From Massilia eburnea (GTDB taxonomy: Bacteria > Pseudomonadota > Gammaproteobacteria > Burkholderiales > Burkholderiaceae_D): 64,000 bases of DNA. The position numbers and the translations under genes are program-made. Where the stretch lies: NCBI RefSeq assembly GCF_009720745.1, contig NZ_WNKX01000007.1, positions 1-64,000 on the forward strand, in the 5' to 3' direction. The notes beneath the pieces were generated by a model, which worked only from the letters and a program-made list of their open reading frames with translations, had not been told where the DNA came from and ran no database searches. How positions within the stretch are numbered: position 1 is the stretch's first letter; the number at the start of each line of letters is the position of its first letter. This document shows, one piece after another, positions 40,762 to 51,089 of the stretch.

Positions 40762-41655
40762 ATGGCCCGCGACAACATCAACGATATCCTAGTGTTCCTG
40801 GCTGTTGCGAGGGAACGCAGTTTCACGCGCGCCGCCGCCAAGTTGGGGATGACGCAGTCTGCCCTTAGCCATATCATCCGTTCATTGGAAAGCCGGCTCG
40901 GCGTACGCCTGCTGACGCGGACAACGCGCAGCGTTTCGCCAACCGAAGCCGGAGAGCGCCTGTTGCAAAACGTAGCACCCCGTCTGGAGGAAATCGAAGC
41001 GGAAATCGCCGCCGTCAGCGACCTTGGCGAGAAACCGACAGGAACCGTCCGCATCACCGCTATCGACCATACGGTCAATACCGTGCTCTGGCCCCGCATC
41101 GCCCCCTTACTGCGCCAGTATCCGGACCTGCAGGTTGAAATCAGCTCCGATTACCGCTTGATCGATATTGCCGCCGAACGCTATGACATCGGCGTGCGCC
41201 ATGGCGACCAGGTAGAAAAGGACATGGTCGCCGTGCGCCTGACCGCCGACGTGCAAATGGTGATTGTGGGCTCACCGGCCTATTTCGAGCATCGCCCCAT
41301 CCCGGTCTCGCTGCAGGAACTGATGCGCCATAACTGCATCTGTCTGCGTTTATCCAGCAGCGGCGGAGTCTATGCCTGGGAATTACTGGACCAGGGGCGC
41401 CCCATTGAGGCTCGGGTGCGCGGCCAGGCCTTGTTCACGAGCGTCTATCCGATGCTTGATGCTGCGCTTGACGGCTGCGGCCTGGCATTCCTGCCGGGAG
41501 ACATGGTGTCGGAACACGTGCAGGCCGGCCGCCTGGTCAGCGTGATGCCGGACTGGTGCCCAGCGTTTCCAGGTCTGCATGCGTTCTTCCCCAACCGACG
41601 CAACTCTTCGCGTGCATTAGCCCTGGTGATTGAGGCGATAAGGTTCAATGGATAG
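40762..41655 (+). CDS. LysR-family transcriptional regulator 1
   Basis: This 297-aa protein has a LysR HTH at the N-terminus ([45 protein letters not shown]) and a two-lobe effector domain. It is closely similar in layout to the second LysR at 49183 (both have SFTRAAA.LG..QSALSH and [16 protein letters not shown]), indicating paralogy. It is convergent with the MFS transporter gene (11-bp overlap). It may regulate that exporter/dehydrogenase pair, although LysR targets are more often divergent. Confidence 0.9.
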   Translation: MARDNINDILVFLAVARERSFTRAAAKLGMTQSALSHIIRSLESRLGVRLLTRTTRSVSPTEAGERLLQNVAPRLEEIEAEIAAVSDLGEKPTGTVRITAIDHTVNTVLWPRIAPLLRQYPDLQVEISSDYRLIDIAAERYDIGVRHGDQVEKDMVAVRLTADVQMVIVGSPAYFEHRPIPVSLQELMRHNCICLRLSSSGGVYAWELLDQGRPIEARVRGQALFTSVYPMLDAALDGCGLAFLPGDMVSEHVQAGRLVSVMPDWCPAFPGLHAFFPNRRNSSRALALVIEAIRFNG

Positions 41656-42844
41656 GCGCAGCGCGGCTCGCGCGCGCCGCCAGCCAGGCCGTAGCAGCTG
41701 CAGCAAGCAGCAAGGCAGCACTCATGAAGAACGTGGCCTGATAGCCGCTCACATCGAACAGAAGGCCACCCGCTGTCGCGCCCAGCATGATCGCCAACTG
41801 AACTACAGCGACGATCAAGCCGCCTCCCGCTTCAGCATCGTCGGGTAAGGTCCGCGCCAGCCAGGTCCACCAGCCAACGGGCGCCGAGGTGCCGAACAAG
41901 CCCCATGCCGCCAGCAACAGCATGACCGGTATCCGCTCGCCGCCGAATGCCACAAGCAGTACCGCAATCGCCGCCATCAACAGCGGAATTACGGTCAACG
42001 TGCGGTAAAGGCCCTTGCCCACAAAGGCACCAATCAGCGTCGTACCGGCAAACCCCGACACGCCCATCATCAGCAGCATCAGCGACAGGCCGGAAACATT
42101 GAGCTGGGTTGCGCTCTCGAGGAATGGGCGCAGGTAGGTGAACAGGGCGAACTGCCCCATGAAAAACAGGCTGACCGCCAGGATGCCCCAGCCCACCACG
42201 GGCCGCGCAAGCAGGCGAAACTGTTTACCGCTTCCCTGCCCTGCCTCAGTGCGCATGGCGGGCAAGCTGGTGAACTTCCAGCCAAAAGCCAAGGCCGCCA
42301 CAGGCACCACGCAGAAAAATGCGCCGCGCCAGCCGATGCTCGCGCCCAGAAAACTGCCCAACGGCGCGGCGATGACCGTCGCCAGCGCGTTGCCGCCGTT
42401 GACAATGGCCAACGCGCGCGGCACAAGATCCTCAGGCACCAGCCGCATCGCGGTAGCCGCCGAAATCGACCAGAAGCCGCCAATGGCGATTCCGATCAGG
42501 GCCCGGCCCGACATGAAGACCAGGTAGTTTGGTGCAAACGCCACTACAGCTCCCGAAACCATCATCAGCAGCGACATGGAAAGAAGCAGGAGCTTACGGT
42601 CCATCCGACTGGCCAGCGAACTGATGACCAGGCTGGCCAGCAAGGCGAAGGCGCCCGAGATCGAAATCGCCTGGCCAGCCTGCCCTTCGGTGATATGAAG
42701 GTCGGCGGCGATCGGAGTCAGCAAGCTGACCGGCATGAATTCAGATGCCACCAGCGCAAAGGCGCCGAGCGACATCGCCAGCACCGCGCCCCATGCCGCC
42801 CGGGCCGGCGGCGGCGCGGCCGTCGTGATTGCAGTTGGATTCAT
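41645..42844 (-). CDS. MFS efflux transporter (DHA1 family)
   Basis: This 399-aa, twelve-helix major facilitator has an N-terminal AMSLGAFALVASEFMPVSLLTPIAADLHIT of the AraJ/NepI/YdhP-like efflux group, and a loop ASRMDRKLLLLSMSLLM between helices 2 and 3. It probably exports a small metabolite or drug. Its ATG overlaps the stop of the alcohol dehydrogenase gene as ATGA, so the two form an operon controlled by the divergent AraC regulator at 44052. The substrate is unknown. Confidence 0.88.
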   Translation of the reverse strand: MNPTAITTAAPPPARAAWGAVLAMSLGAFALVASEFMPVSLLTPIAADLHITEGQAGQAISISGAFALLASLVISSLASRMDRKLLLLSMSLLMMVSGAVVAFAPNYLVFMSGRALIGIAIGGFWSISAATAMRLVPEDLVPRALAIVNGGNALATVIAAPLGSFLGASIGWRGAFFCVVPVAALAFGWKFTSLPAMRTEAGQGSGKQFRLLARPVVGWGILAVSLFFMGQFALFTYLRPFLESATQLNVSGLSLMLLMMGVSGFAGTTLIGAFVGKGLYRTLTVIPLLMAAIAVLLVAFGGERIPVMLLLAAWGLFGTSAPVGWWTWLARTLPDDAEAGGGLIVAVVQLAIMLGATAGGLLFDVSGYQATFFMSAALLLAAAATAWLAARASRAAPIH

Positions 42845-43890
42845 TTAGAGAGCGTAGCGTTGTCGATCACAAAGCGATATTTGACATCGCCCTTGAGCAT
42901 GCGCTCATAGGCAACGTTGATTTCTTCGGCCCGGATCAATTCGATGTCGGCCACAATGCCATATTCGGCGCAGAAATCGAGCATTTCCTGGGTTTCCGGA
43001 ATACCGCCGATCATCGAACCGGCAATGGCGCGGCGCTTCATGATCTGGTTGAAAACGTTGGGCGAAGGATGCGGCGTCGCGGGCGCCCCTACCAGCGTCA
43101 TCGTCCCGTCGCGTTTCAGCAGCACCAGGAACGCGTCGAGGTCGTGCGGGGCGGCTACCGTGTCAAGGATGAAGTCCAGGCTCTGGACATGGGCCGCCAT
43201 TTCATCCGCATTGCGCGAAACGACAACTTCGTTGGCGCCGAGCGCCCTGGCATCGGCGCGCTTCGATTCCGAGGTGGTGAACGCTACCACATGCGCCCCC
43301 ATGGCACGAGCCAGCTTGATCCCCATATGGCCCAAACCGCCGATCCCCACCACGCCAACCTTCTTGCCCGGCCCAACGTTCCAGTGCCGTAGCGGCGAAT
43401 ACGTGGTGATGCCGGCGCACAGCAGCGGCGCCACTGCGGCCAGGTCCTGTTCCGGGTGACGGACACGCAGCACATAGCGCTCATGCACCACGATCTGCTG
43501 CGAGTAACCGCCCAGGGTCCAACCCGGCTTCTCTTCGGTGGCTCCGTTGTAGGTTCCGACCATACCGTCGCAATAGTTTTCGAGGCCGTCGCCGCAGTCG
43601 GCGCAATGCTTGCAGCTGTTGACGATGCAGCCAACGCCGACCAGGTCGCCGACTTTGTGGCTGCTCACATGGGCGCCGACGGCGGAAATGCGGCCAACAA
43701 TTTCATGGCCAGGCACGCATGGGAACTGGGTACCGGCCCATTCCGCGCGAACCGTATGCAAGTCGGAATGGCACACGCCGCAGAATGCGATATCGATCAG
43801 CACATCATGCGCGCCAGGCTCTCGACGAGTGATGTCCATGGAAACAAGGGCTTGGTCGCCAGCGTGGGCGCCATATGCTTTGACCGTCAT
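42841..43890 (-). CDS. Zinc-dependent alcohol dehydrogenase (YahK/CAD-like)
   Basis: This cytoplasmic NAD(P)H-dependent aldehyde reductase of the cinnamyl-alcohol-dehydrogenase group is 349 aa. Catalytic zinc ligands lie in CGVCHSDLHTV and GHEIVG, structural zinc Cys in CKHCADCGDGLENYC, and the Rossmann motif is GIGGLGHMGIKLA. The SWSKR-type cofactor segment (TTSESKRADA) suggests NADPH preference. The ATG at 43890 is chosen; the track upstream is not family-like. It is divergent from an AraC regulator and coupled to an MFS exporter, a layout often seen for aldehyde detoxification. Confidence 0.92.
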   Translation of the reverse strand: MTVKAYGAHAGDQALVSMDITRREPGAHDVLIDIAFCGVCHSDLHTVRAEWAGTQFPCVPGHEIVGRISAVGAHVSSHKVGDLVGVGCIVNSCKHCADCGDGLENYCDGMVGTYNGATEEKPGWTLGGYSQQIVVHERYVLRVRHPEQDLAAVAPLLCAGITTYSPLRHWNVGPGKKVGVVGIGGLGHMGIKLARAMGAHVVAFTTSESKRADARALGANEVVVSRNADEMAAHVQSLDFILDTVAAPHDLDAFLVLLKRDGTMTLVGAPATPHPSPNVFNQIMKRRAIAGSMIGGIPETQEMLDFCAEYGIVADIELIRAEEINVAYERMLKGDVKYRFVIDNATLSK

Positions 43891-44051
43891 AAGAAGCTTC
43901 CTTTCATTGATACTGAAAACCGAAAGAGAGCATCTTAACGACAAAGACAAGGGAAAAACGGGCTAGAAATTGCATGGGCTTATCAATCTGGCTCATGAAT
44001 GAAATGGGCGATAGTGTTATCCTCGGCGGTGATTAACTTGTTGAGACCTGC

Positions 44052-44936
44052 ATGCAAACCCTGGCTGAATCAATCGCGCAATGGACACGGGATGAAGAAG
44101 ACTTCCAGTCCCCCATTGCCAATCTGTTCCTTTACCGGCGCAGCGCACCGACCACACCGCACGTCTGCCTGGTCGAGCCCAGCATCGTGCTGGTCGCGCA
44201 GGGCGCCAAGCAATTGGTCATCGGCGAACAAAGCTACCGCTACGATTCGACCCGTTTCATGGTGACGGCGCTCAACCTTCCCGGCAGCTCGCAGGTGCTG
44301 GAGGCGCAACCGGACCGGCCCTGCCTTGGCCTGGTCTACAAGCTGGATCTGCGCACCATTGCCGAACTGGCGACGCAGGGCGCGCTGCCGGTGCCAGTGG
44401 ACGTCGCCAGCCAGGGCGCAGCGGCCATCGGCAGCCTGACGCCCGCGCTCGCGGATCCTTTCAAGCGCCTGATCGCCCTGCTGGGCGAGCCGGATGCCAG
44501 CCCGGTTCTGGCGCCGTTGATCGAGCGTGAAATCCATTACCGCCTTCTCCTCAGCGACCAGTCGGCGCGCCTGCGCCAGATCGCGGCTGCTGGCAGCCAG
44601 GGCTTCCGCATTGCGCGTGCGCTCGACTGGCTGCGCGTTCACTTTGCCGAGCCGCTGCGGATTGACGAACTGGCGGCGCGCGTCCAGATGAGCACATCCA
44701 ACCTGCACTTGCACTTCCGCCAGCTGACGGCGATGAGCCCTTTGCAGTACCAGAAATGGCTACGCCTGAATGAAGCGCGGCGCCTGATGCTGAACGAGCA
44801 CCTGGATGCCGCCAGTGCGGCGTTCAAGGTCGGCTATGAAAGTCCTTCGCAATTCAGCCGGGAATACAGCCGCCTGTTCGGCGCGCCGCCCAAGCGCGAT
44901 ATCGACACCATGCGGCGCGAGGCTGCACCAGTCTGA
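44052..44936 (+). CDS. AraC-family regulator of the dehydrogenase/exporter operon
   Basis: This 294-aa protein has an N-terminal cupin-like AraC_N domain (PHVCLVEPSIVLVAQGAKQLVIGEQSYRYD) and a C-terminal double HTH (RIDELAARVQMSTSNLHLHFRQLTAMSPLQYQKWLRLNEAR; FKVGYESPSQFSREYSRLFGAPP). It is divergent from the alcohol dehydrogenase gene with 161 bp between starts. This YqhC-like arrangement commonly activates the neighbouring reductase in response to aldehydes; that is inferred from context. Confidence 0.9.
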   Translation: MQTLAESIAQWTRDEEDFQSPIANLFLYRRSAPTTPHVCLVEPSIVLVAQGAKQLVIGEQSYRYDSTRFMVTALNLPGSSQVLEAQPDRPCLGLVYKLDLRTIAELATQGALPVPVDVASQGAAAIGSLTPALADPFKRLIALLGEPDASPVLAPLIEREIHYRLLLSDQSARLRQIAAAGSQGFRIARALDWLRVHFAEPLRIDELAARVQMSTSNLHLHFRQLTAMSPLQYQKWLRLNEARRLMLNEHLDAASAAFKVGYESPSQFSREYSRLFGAPPKRDIDTMRREAAPV

Positions 44937-45004
44937 AACGCCAAAGAGGATCAGGCAAGAAATCAGTGGAATCGTGCTATCGGCTGTAAAAACGCGCTCA
45001 ATAG

Positions 45005-45020
45005 AATGCAAGCTTGCATT
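45005..45020. promoter_or_regulatory. Perfect 16-bp palindrome upstream of iorA
   Basis: AATGCAAGCTTGCATT is fully self-complementary and ends 23 bp before the ATG of the iron-sulfur subunit gene. The site is operator-like (MarR- or TetR-sized). No MarR/TetR gene is adjacent; the nearest regulators are AraC (upstream) and LysR (at 49183). Confidence 0.6.
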
Positions 45021-45043
45021 TCCATATGAGCGGAGAGTACGGA

Positions 45044-45502
45044 ATGATCACACTGAATATCAACGGCACGACGACACGCGTTGACGTCGCCGCCGACACA
45101 CCTTTGCTGTGGGTGCTGCGCGATAAGCTGCACTTGACCGGCACCAAATATGGCTGCGGCATGGGTTTGTGCGGCGCCTGTACTGCGCACCTGGACGGCA
45201 CCCCGATTCGTTCGTGCAGCACCCCGGTGTCGGCAGCGGTCGGCAAGAAGATCGTCACTATCGAAGGCGTCGACCGTGCACGCATTGGCCAGGTGGTGCA
45301 GGAAACCTGGAAGAAACTGGACGTGGTCCAGTGCGGCTACTGCCAGTCCGGCCAGATCATGAGCGCCGTCGCCCTGTTGGAGGGCAATCGCAAGCCATCG
45401 GATGCCGACATCGATGCCGCCATGGCCGGCAATATCTGCCGCTGCGCCACCTATGTCCGCATTCGCGCTGCCATCCACGAAGCCGCACAGGAGCTGGCAT
45501 GA
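45044..45502 (+). CDS. iorA: Aldehyde/isoquinoline oxidoreductase, [2Fe-2S] subunit
   Basis: This small subunit of a xanthine-oxidase-family molybdenum hydroxylase is 152 aa. It binds two [2Fe-2S] clusters: plant-type [15 protein letters not shown] plus a later Cys, and the helical pair [10 protein letters not shown] and CRCATY. It passes electrons from the molybdopterin subunit encoded next, with a 4-bp overlap. The ATG at 45044 is the family start ([15 protein letters not shown]). IorA and the PaoA/CoxS-like aldehyde oxidase subunits look alike, so the substrate is open. Confidence 0.88.
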   Translation: MITLNINGTTTRVDVAADTPLLWVLRDKLHLTGTKYGCGMGLCGACTAHLDGTPIRSCSTPVSAAVGKKIVTIEGVDRARIGQVVQETWKKLDVVQCGYCQSGQIMSAVALLEGNRKPSDADIDAAMAGNICRCATYVRIRAAIHEAAQELA

Positions 45503-47688
45503 ATATGACTAACTCACGCATTGAAAACGGCAGCCGCCGCGACTTCCTGCGCGGTGCACTGCAAGCCGCTGCCGGCCTGACGCTGGCCATTTACCTGCCC
45601 GGCACCCAAGCCGCCGCACCCGCCGCAGCTGAATTCGAGCCGAACGCTTTCATCCGCATCGGAACGGACGGCATGGTCACCGTCATCGCCAAGCACGTGG
45701 AAATGGGCCAAGGCGCCTACACCGGGCTGGCCACACTGGTGGTGGAAGAACTTGACGCGGCCTGGCCACAGGTCCGCGTGGAAGGCGCGCCAGCCGACGC
45801 CCGCCGCTACAACAACCTGGCTTTCGGGCCGTTCCAGGGCACCGGCGGCAGTACCGCCATTGCCAACTCCTGGGAGCAAATGCGCAAAGCTGGCGCCAGT
45901 GCGCGCGCCATGCTGGTATCGGCCGCCGCCGCGCAATGGAAGGTACCGGCCAGCGAGATCAGCGTCAGCGAAGGTGTCATCTCGCACGGGGCATGCAAGG
46001 CGACATTCGGAGAACTGGCGCCGGCAGCAGCATTGCTGCCAGTGCCGACGGACGTGACGTTGAAGCCGGCCCAGGACTTCAAGCTGATCGGCAAGCGTGC
46101 GCCTCGCAAGGACAGCGCGGACAAAGTGAACGGCCGCGCACAATTCACCCAGGACGTGCAACTGCCCGGCATGCTGACTGCCGTCGTCGCCCACCCGCCG
46201 CGCTTTGGCGCCACCGTCAAATCCTTCGACGCCAGCAGGGCCAAAGCGATCAAAGGCGTCGTGGACGTGGTGCAGATCCCTACTGGCGTCGCCGTACTGG
46301 CACACGATACCTGGAGCGCAAAAAAAGGCCGCGACGCCCTCAAGATCGTCTGGGACGAATCCAGAGCGTTCAAGCTGGGAAGCAATGATCTCCTTGCGCA
46401 ATATCGTGAGCTGGCGCAGCAACCGGGCCGAGTCGCCCACAGCCAGGGCGATGCCGACACCGCCCTCGCCCAGTCGGGCCGCGTGCTGCGTGCCGTCTAC
46501 GACTTCCCCTACCTCGCCCACGCAGCGATGGAGCCGCTGAACTGCGTCGTGCGCATCGGTGAGAAAGAATGCGAGTTGTGGTACGGCGCCCAGTTCCAGT
46601 CCATCGACCAGCCATCGATCGCCGCACTGCTTGGCCTGCCGCCGGAAAAGGTGAAGATCAACATGCTCTATGCCGGCGGCAGCTTTGGCCGGCGCGCCAG
46701 CAAGGACGCGGACTATGTGCTGGAAGCGGTGCAGATCGCCCGGGCCAGCAAGTCCCGTGCGCCGATCAAGATGGTCTGGCTGCGCGAGGACGACATGAAA
46801 GGCGGCTACTACCGCCCTGCTTTCCACCATGCGCTGGAAGCATCGCTGGGCGCCGATGGCATGCCGGCTGCCTGGCGCCATCGCCTGGTAGGGCAATCGA
46901 TCCTTGCAGGCACGGTATTTGAAGGCATGATGGTCAAGGACGGCATCGATGCGGTGTCCGTCGAGGGCGCAGCCAATCTTCCCTATGGCATCCCAGCATT
47001 GCGCGTCGAACTGCACACGCCGACCGGCAATCCCGTTCCAGTGCACTGGTGGCGCTCGGTGGGTTCGACACATACGGCCTATTCCACCGAGACGTTTATC
47101 GACGAACTGGCGGGCAGCGCCGGGAAAGACCCTGTGGCCTACCGACTCGCACTGCTCGGCAAGCATCCGCGCCACGCGGGCGTTCTCAAACTCGCGGCTG
47201 AAAAGGCCGGATGGGGCCAGCCCTTGCCTGCAGGCCAGGCCGGAACGCGCCGTGGCCGCGGCATCGCCGTGCATGAAGCTTTCGGCACCTATGTGGCCGA
47301 AGTGGCCGAGGTCACTGTCAGCGCAGACGGCAGCTTCAGCGTCGACCGCGTTGTATGTGCCGTCGACTGCGGCATCGTCGTCAATCCCGACATCGTACGC
47401 GCGCAGCTGGAAGGCGGCGTGGGCTTCGCCTTGTCTGCCGCTTTGCACGGAGCGATTACGCTGAAGGACGGCGCAGTGGAACAATCCAACTTCCACGACT
47501 ACGCGCCGATCCGCATCAACGAAATGCCCAAAGTGGAGGTGCACATCGTCCCTTCAGCTGAAAAGCCTAGCGGCATCGGCGAACCAGGCGTGCCGCCACT
47601 GGCGCCAGCCCTGGCCAATGCACTTGCCGCCGCGACCGGGAAGCGGGTACGCAGCCTTCCGATCGGCACGGAGGAGCTGAAGGCCTGA
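45499..47688 (+). CDS. iorB: Aldehyde/isoquinoline oxidoreductase, molybdopterin subunit
   Basis: This 729-aa large subunit binds the molybdenum-cytosine-dinucleotide cofactor. A Tat signal ([24 protein letters not shown]) sends the folded dimer to the periplasm. Family motifs are [39 protein letters not shown], and the active-site Glu near the C-terminus in [17 protein letters not shown]. The start is ATG 45499, overlapping the iorA stop. It is single-chain, without an FAD subunit, as in IorAB; electrons probably leave via a cytochrome or other carrier. The natural substrate (N-heterocycle or aldehyde) cannot be read from sequence. Confidence 0.9.
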   Translation: MNMTNSRIENGSRRDFLRGALQAAAGLTLAIYLPGTQAAAPAAAEFEPNAFIRIGTDGMVTVIAKHVEMGQGAYTGLATLVVEELDAAWPQVRVEGAPADARRYNNLAFGPFQGTGGSTAIANSWEQMRKAGASARAMLVSAAAAQWKVPASEISVSEGVISHGACKATFGELAPAAALLPVPTDVTLKPAQDFKLIGKRAPRKDSADKVNGRAQFTQDVQLPGMLTAVVAHPPRFGATVKSFDASRAKAIKGVVDVVQIPTGVAVLAHDTWSAKKGRDALKIVWDESRAFKLGSNDLLAQYRELAQQPGRVAHSQGDADTALAQSGRVLRAVYDFPYLAHAAMEPLNCVVRIGEKECELWYGAQFQSIDQPSIAALLGLPPEKVKINMLYAGGSFGRRASKDADYVLEAVQIARASKSRAPIKMVWLREDDMKGGYYRPAFHHALEASLGADGMPAAWRHRLVGQSILAGTVFEGMMVKDGIDAVSVEGAANLPYGIPALRVELHTPTGNPVPVHWWRSVGSTHTAYSTETFIDELAGSAGKDPVAYRLALLGKHPRHAGVLKLAAEKAGWGQPLPAGQAGTRRGRGIAVHEAFGTYVAEVAEVTVSADGSFSVDRVVCAVDCGIVVNPDIVRAQLEGGVGFALSAALHGAITLKDGAVEQSNFHDYAPIRINEMPKVEVHIVPSAEKPSGIGEPGVPPLAPALANALAAATGKRVRSLPIGTEELKA

Positions 47689-48659
47689 TGAAGAGCGTTG
47701 ATTTGCAGGTCCTGGATGCCGCCCGCCGATGGGCGGCCGAAGGGCGGCGCTATGCCCTGGTAACAGTGGCACATACCTGGGGTTCGGCGCCGCGTCCCGC
47801 CGGCTCATGGCTGGTGGTACGAGATGATGGCATGACCGTCGGCTCCGTGTCGGGCGGCTGCGTGGAAGACGACATCATCGACCGCATGCGGGAAAGCCGG
47901 CTTGGCGAGCGCTGGCCGTTCAGCCTGGACTACGGCGTCACGCAGGACGAAGCCGCGCGCTTTGGCCTGCCCTGTGGCGGCGCCTTGCAGCTCGTGGTCG
48001 AGCCGCAGCCGGATGCCGCGCAACTGGACGAACTAGCCCAGAGCTTGGCGCGCGGAGAACTGACCTTGCGGGAAGTGGACCTGGCAAGCGGCGTTACCGC
48101 CTTGCGCGCCGCCCAGCGCGGCGATGCATTGGGCTGGGACGGCCAGCAGCTGCGCATTATCCACGGCCCGCAATGGCGCCTATTCATCGTCGGCGCAGGG
48201 CAGATTTCCTACTACCTGGCGCAAATCGCGCAGGCACTGGACTACGACATCACCATCTGCGAGCCGCGCAATGAGTACGGCGCCGAATGGCGCGTTCCGG
48301 GCACGAAGCTGGTCAGCACGATGCCCGACGACGCCTTCCTGGCAATGAATGCAGACTCGCGCTGCGCCGTGGTCGCCCTGACGCATGATCCCAAACTGGA
48401 CGATATGCTGTTATTGGAAGCGCTGCGTTCGCCCGCCTTTTATGTCGGAGCGGTCGGCTCGCGTCTGAACGACAGCAAACGGCGCGAGCGCCTGGCGCAG
48501 CACTTCGACTTCTCGGCCGAAGACCTGGCGCGCCTGCACGGTCCGATCGGACTGCCCATCGGCAGCCACACGCCGCCAGAAATCGCCGTGGCAATCGTGG
48601 CGGAAATGACCGCTGTCCGCCACGGCGCGCCGATCGCCCTGCGCCAAGCTTTACTTTGA
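47688..48659 (+). CDS. XdhC-family molybdenum cofactor insertion protein
   Basis: XdhC-like chaperones bind and sulfurate the molybdenum cofactor and insert it into the partner hydroxylase. Both domains are visible: the N-terminal XdhC/CoxI domain ([14 protein letters not shown] ... [12 protein letters not shown]) and the C-terminal Rossmann domain ([15 protein letters not shown] ... [18 protein letters not shown]). At 323 aa the length is standard. The ATG shares its A with the iorB stop codon, so iorA-iorB-xdhC is a single operon. Confidence 0.92.
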   Translation: MKSVDLQVLDAARRWAAEGRRYALVTVAHTWGSAPRPAGSWLVVRDDGMTVGSVSGGCVEDDIIDRMRESRLGERWPFSLDYGVTQDEAARFGLPCGGALQLVVEPQPDAAQLDELAQSLARGELTLREVDLASGVTALRAAQRGDALGWDGQQLRIIHGPQWRLFIVGAGQISYYLAQIAQALDYDITICEPRNEYGAEWRVPGTKLVSTMPDDAFLAMNADSRCAVVALTHDPKLDDMLLLEALRSPAFYVGAVGSRLNDSKRRERLAQHFDFSAEDLARLHGPIGLPIGSHTPPEIAVAIVAEMTAVRHGAPIALRQALL

Positions 48660-49079
48660 CTGGTGCGCGTGCGCTTCGCCGAGCGCACTCAGATAATCTT
48701 CGTCACTCACTTTTTCCATCCACACCACGACAACGCCATCCAGGGCTTCCTGTACCGCGATATGCGTCATAAAAGTCGTGGCGGTGGCGCCATGCCAATG
48801 CTTATGACCCGGCGGGCACCAAACCACATCGCCCGCGCGAATCTCGACCTTGGCCTCCCCTTCGCACTGGGTCCAGCCGCACCCCGCGGTAACGATCAGC
48901 GTCTGCCCAAGTGGGTGGGTATGCCATGCCGAGCGCGCGCCCGGTTCAAAAGTCACGCTGGCCGCCGTCACCCGCGATGGCGGTGGCGCCGAGTTGACGG
49001 GATCGATGCGTACATCGCCGGTAAAGAACTGTTCTGGGCCTTTGACAGAAGGCTGCGATCCTGCGCGTTTCAATTCCAT
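48651..49079 (-). CDS. Cupin-domain protein (carboxymuconolactone-associated type)
   Basis: This 142-aa single-domain cupin has metal motif residues in [20 protein letters not shown] (motif 1: H, H, then later residues) and [10 protein letters not shown] (motif 2). The N-terminus [32 protein letters not shown] matches a family of stress- or LysR-linked cupins. The ATG at 49079 with GGAAAGGAATCC upstream is the start. The 3' end overlaps xdhC by 9 bp convergently. It shares direction with the LysR gene upstream, which may control it. The reaction is unknown. Confidence 0.85.
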   Translation of the reverse strand: MELKRAGSQPSVKGPEQFFTGDVRIDPVNSAPPPSRVTAASVTFEPGARSAWHTHPLGQTLIVTAGCGWTQCEGEAKVEIRAGDVVWCPPGHKHWHGATATTFMTHIAVQEALDGVVVVWMEKVSDEDYLSALGEAHAHQSK

Positions 49080-49182
49080 GATGGATTCCTTTCGTTTCGA
49101 TGGAATCCAGTGTAGTGCTGCAGGCGCCATGAATGTAGCCGTGTACGGCGCAATACCGTCATGAGCTCGATTCATCAACGGC

Positions 49183-50070
49183 TCAGGCGCGCAACGCGTC
49201 CAGCACGAGGGAAAACGCGGGCGAAGCTTGGCGGCGGCTCGGGTAATACAGGTGGTAGCCAGGAAAAGCCGGGCACCAGTCTTCCAGAACATGCACCAGC
49301 CGGCCGGCAGCAACATGGCCACTCACCAGGTCATTCGGCACGAAAGCCAGCCCGGCGCCATCCAGTGCCGCCTGCACCTTCTGCGGCGTGGTGTTGAAGA
49401 TCGCCTGGCCGCTCACCTGCACGTCAAGCGCCTGCCCATCCTTGGCGAACTCCCAGGCGTAGATCCCGCCATGGGTCGGCAAGCGCATATTGATGCAGTT
49501 ATGCCCGGTCAAATCCCTGGGCGTGGTCGGCGCCTTGTACTTGCCGAGGTATGACGGCGCACACACCACAGCCATTTTCACGTCCGGCGAGATACGCACG
49601 GCGATCATGTCCTTCGCCACCTGGTCACCCAAGCGCACGCCGGCGTCGAAGCGTTCAGCGACGATATCGATCATGCCGTAATTGATGTTGATCTCAATAT
49701 TGATGTCCGGGTAATCCGCCAGCAGCTTCGAAAGCTTTGGCCACAGGATGGTGCTGGCGGAATGGTCGTGCGCCGAAATGCGTATGGTGCCGCTGGGCTT
49801 TTCTCGCATTTCACTCAAGTCAAGCAGCCCCGCATCTATGCCGTCAAAGTGCGGCTCCAGCGAAGCGTACAAGCGATCGCCCGCTTCGGTCGGCGACACG
49901 CCGCGTGTGGTGCGGCTGAGCAGGCGCACGCCAAGCTTCGTTTCCAGCCCGCGTATCGTATGGCTCAGCGCCGATTGCGATACACCCAGCTGCGCAGCGG
50001 CGCGCGTGAAGCTGCGCTCGCGCGCAACCAAGATAAATGCTTGCAGGTGGTTGAAATCGATTCTTGGCAT
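49183..50070 (-). CDS. LysR-family transcriptional regulator 2
   Basis: This 295-aa LysR protein has an N-terminal HTH ([45 protein letters not shown]) and an effector domain ([21 protein letters not shown]). It is a paralogue of the LysR at 40762. The ATG at 50070 starts the HTH region; further upstream codons are not family-like. It is followed by the cupin gene and preceded by a tautomerase gene on the same strand. Confidence 0.9.
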   Translation of the reverse strand: MPRIDFNHLQAFILVARERSFTRAAAQLGVSQSALSHTIRGLETKLGVRLLSRTTRGVSPTEAGDRLYASLEPHFDGIDAGLLDLSEMREKPSGTIRISAHDHSASTILWPKLSKLLADYPDINIEININYGMIDIVAERFDAGVRLGDQVAKDMIAVRISPDVKMAVVCAPSYLGKYKAPTTPRDLTGHNCINMRLPTHGGIYAWEFAKDGQALDVQVSGQAIFNTTPQKVQAALDGAGLAFVPNDLVSGHVAAGRLVHVLEDWCPAFPGYHLYYPSRRQASPAFSLVLDALRA

Positions 50071-50161
50071 GGCGAAGAGTTCTTGCCGCCCGGGGGGCCG
50101 AGGATAGCAAGCTGGACGAGATCCAGTCTGCATTCAGGTAACGCCTGCTTGCCTGACTGTA

Positions 50162-50383
50162 TCAGTAGCCGGGCTTTTTATACAGCTGCGCCCAATTTGC
50201 CTTGATTTCGGGCCGATATACCTTTTCGGTCCAATCTTTGGCCGGGACTTCCTCGAAACCCACCGACACCGACTCCTCGCCGCAGTGCATGATGGACATC
50301 ACATCACTGGCGATGGCATCGGCCAGCTGCTGTTTCTGTTGCGAGGTCTTCCCCGGCCATAATTTCACGACGACGTGCGGCAT
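50162..50383 (-). CDS. 4-oxalocrotonate tautomerase-family protein
   Basis: This 73-aa protein becomes catalytic when the initiator Met is removed to expose Pro-1 ([11 protein letters not shown]). The beta-alpha-beta fold pattern is seen ([18 protein letters not shown] helix; [11 protein letters not shown] strand). It resembles the tautomerase_2/YrdN-like small proteins. Choosing ATG 50383 rather than the upstream codons is required to place Pro next to Met. AGGAG precedes it. The substrate is unknown; it probably isomerises a 2-oxo-acid enol. Confidence 0.88.
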   Translation of the reverse strand: MPHVVVKLWPGKTSQQKQQLADAIASDVMSIMHCGEESVSVGFEEVPAKDWTEKVYRPEIKANWAQLYKKPGY

Positions 50384-50521
50384 AGTGCTCTCCTTTGACG
50401 GCGCCAAACGATCAAGATGCACTCACTATAGCCAGGCAAGCGCGTTGAATGTAGTCATTGACCGCTGCATAAGCCTATGAGCAGGATTCATTAATGCGCG
50501 TGCGTCGTTCGGCCCAGGCGG

Positions 50522-51025
50522 TCAGTGCGAAACCACAACCTGCCCCTTCATGCCAGCTTCGAAATGCCCTGGCTGAAGGCAAGCAAAATCGACCTTACCC
50601 GCTTTATCGAACTGCCAAACGATAGAGCCGGTCTTGCCCGGCTCCAGCGTCACCTGGTTCGGTTCGTCATGCTCCATATTGGGAAACTTCGCCATGGCTT
50701 GCGCGTGTTCCTTCAATTCAGCGGCAGTGCCAATCACCATTTCATGTTTCACCTTGCCGGAATTCTTGACGACAAAGCGGATCACTTCTCCGGCCTTGAC
50801 CGCAATGGAGCCCGGTGCGAAGCGCATCGAATCGTTCATGTCGACATTGACGCTGCGCGAGATCTTTCTTGGATCGCCAGGTTTGCCGACCAGCTGACTC
50901 GAGTCATGGTGGCCTTCATGCTGATGTACAGCGTGCGAATGCTCCGGCTGATCCTGAGCGAGCGAATTCGAAACAGGTATCAGCCCTGCCATCAAGGCCA
51001 AGATCGCGCCATTCAGCTTTTTCAT
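50522..51025 (-). CDS. Cupredoxin (blue-copper-like) periplasmic protein
   Basis: This 167-aa secreted protein has a signal peptide to SNSLAQ, a His-rich mature N-terminus (HSHAVHQHEGHH) likely to bind copper, and a C-terminal plastocyanin-like domain with copper ligands in VKHEM (His) and DFACLQPGHFEAGM (Cys, His, Met). This fits plastocyanin/CopI-like copper-handling proteins. GGAGAG precedes the ATG at 51025. It is not in an obvious copper operon here; the neighbouring gene is a small membrane protein. Confidence 0.88.
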   Translation of the reverse strand: MKKLNGAILALMAGLIPVSNSLAQDQPEHSHAVHQHEGHHDSSQLVGKPGDPRKISRSVNVDMNDSMRFAPGSIAVKAGEVIRFVVKNSGKVKHEMVIGTAAELKEHAQAMAKFPNMEHDEPNQVTLEPGKTGSIVWQFDKAGKVDFACLQPGHFEAGMKGQVVVSH

Positions 51026-51089
51026 TTTCTCTCCAATAGTTTGCGGGTGAGCCAACTATCGGGGTTACCATTGTAGGAAGGTCAAGCTC

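Noticed and set aside
45514..47544. 676-aa minus-strand open frame antisense to iorB
   Set aside because: The plus-strand frame carries the molybdenum hydroxylase motifs and is coupled to iorA and xdhC; the antisense is a shadow.
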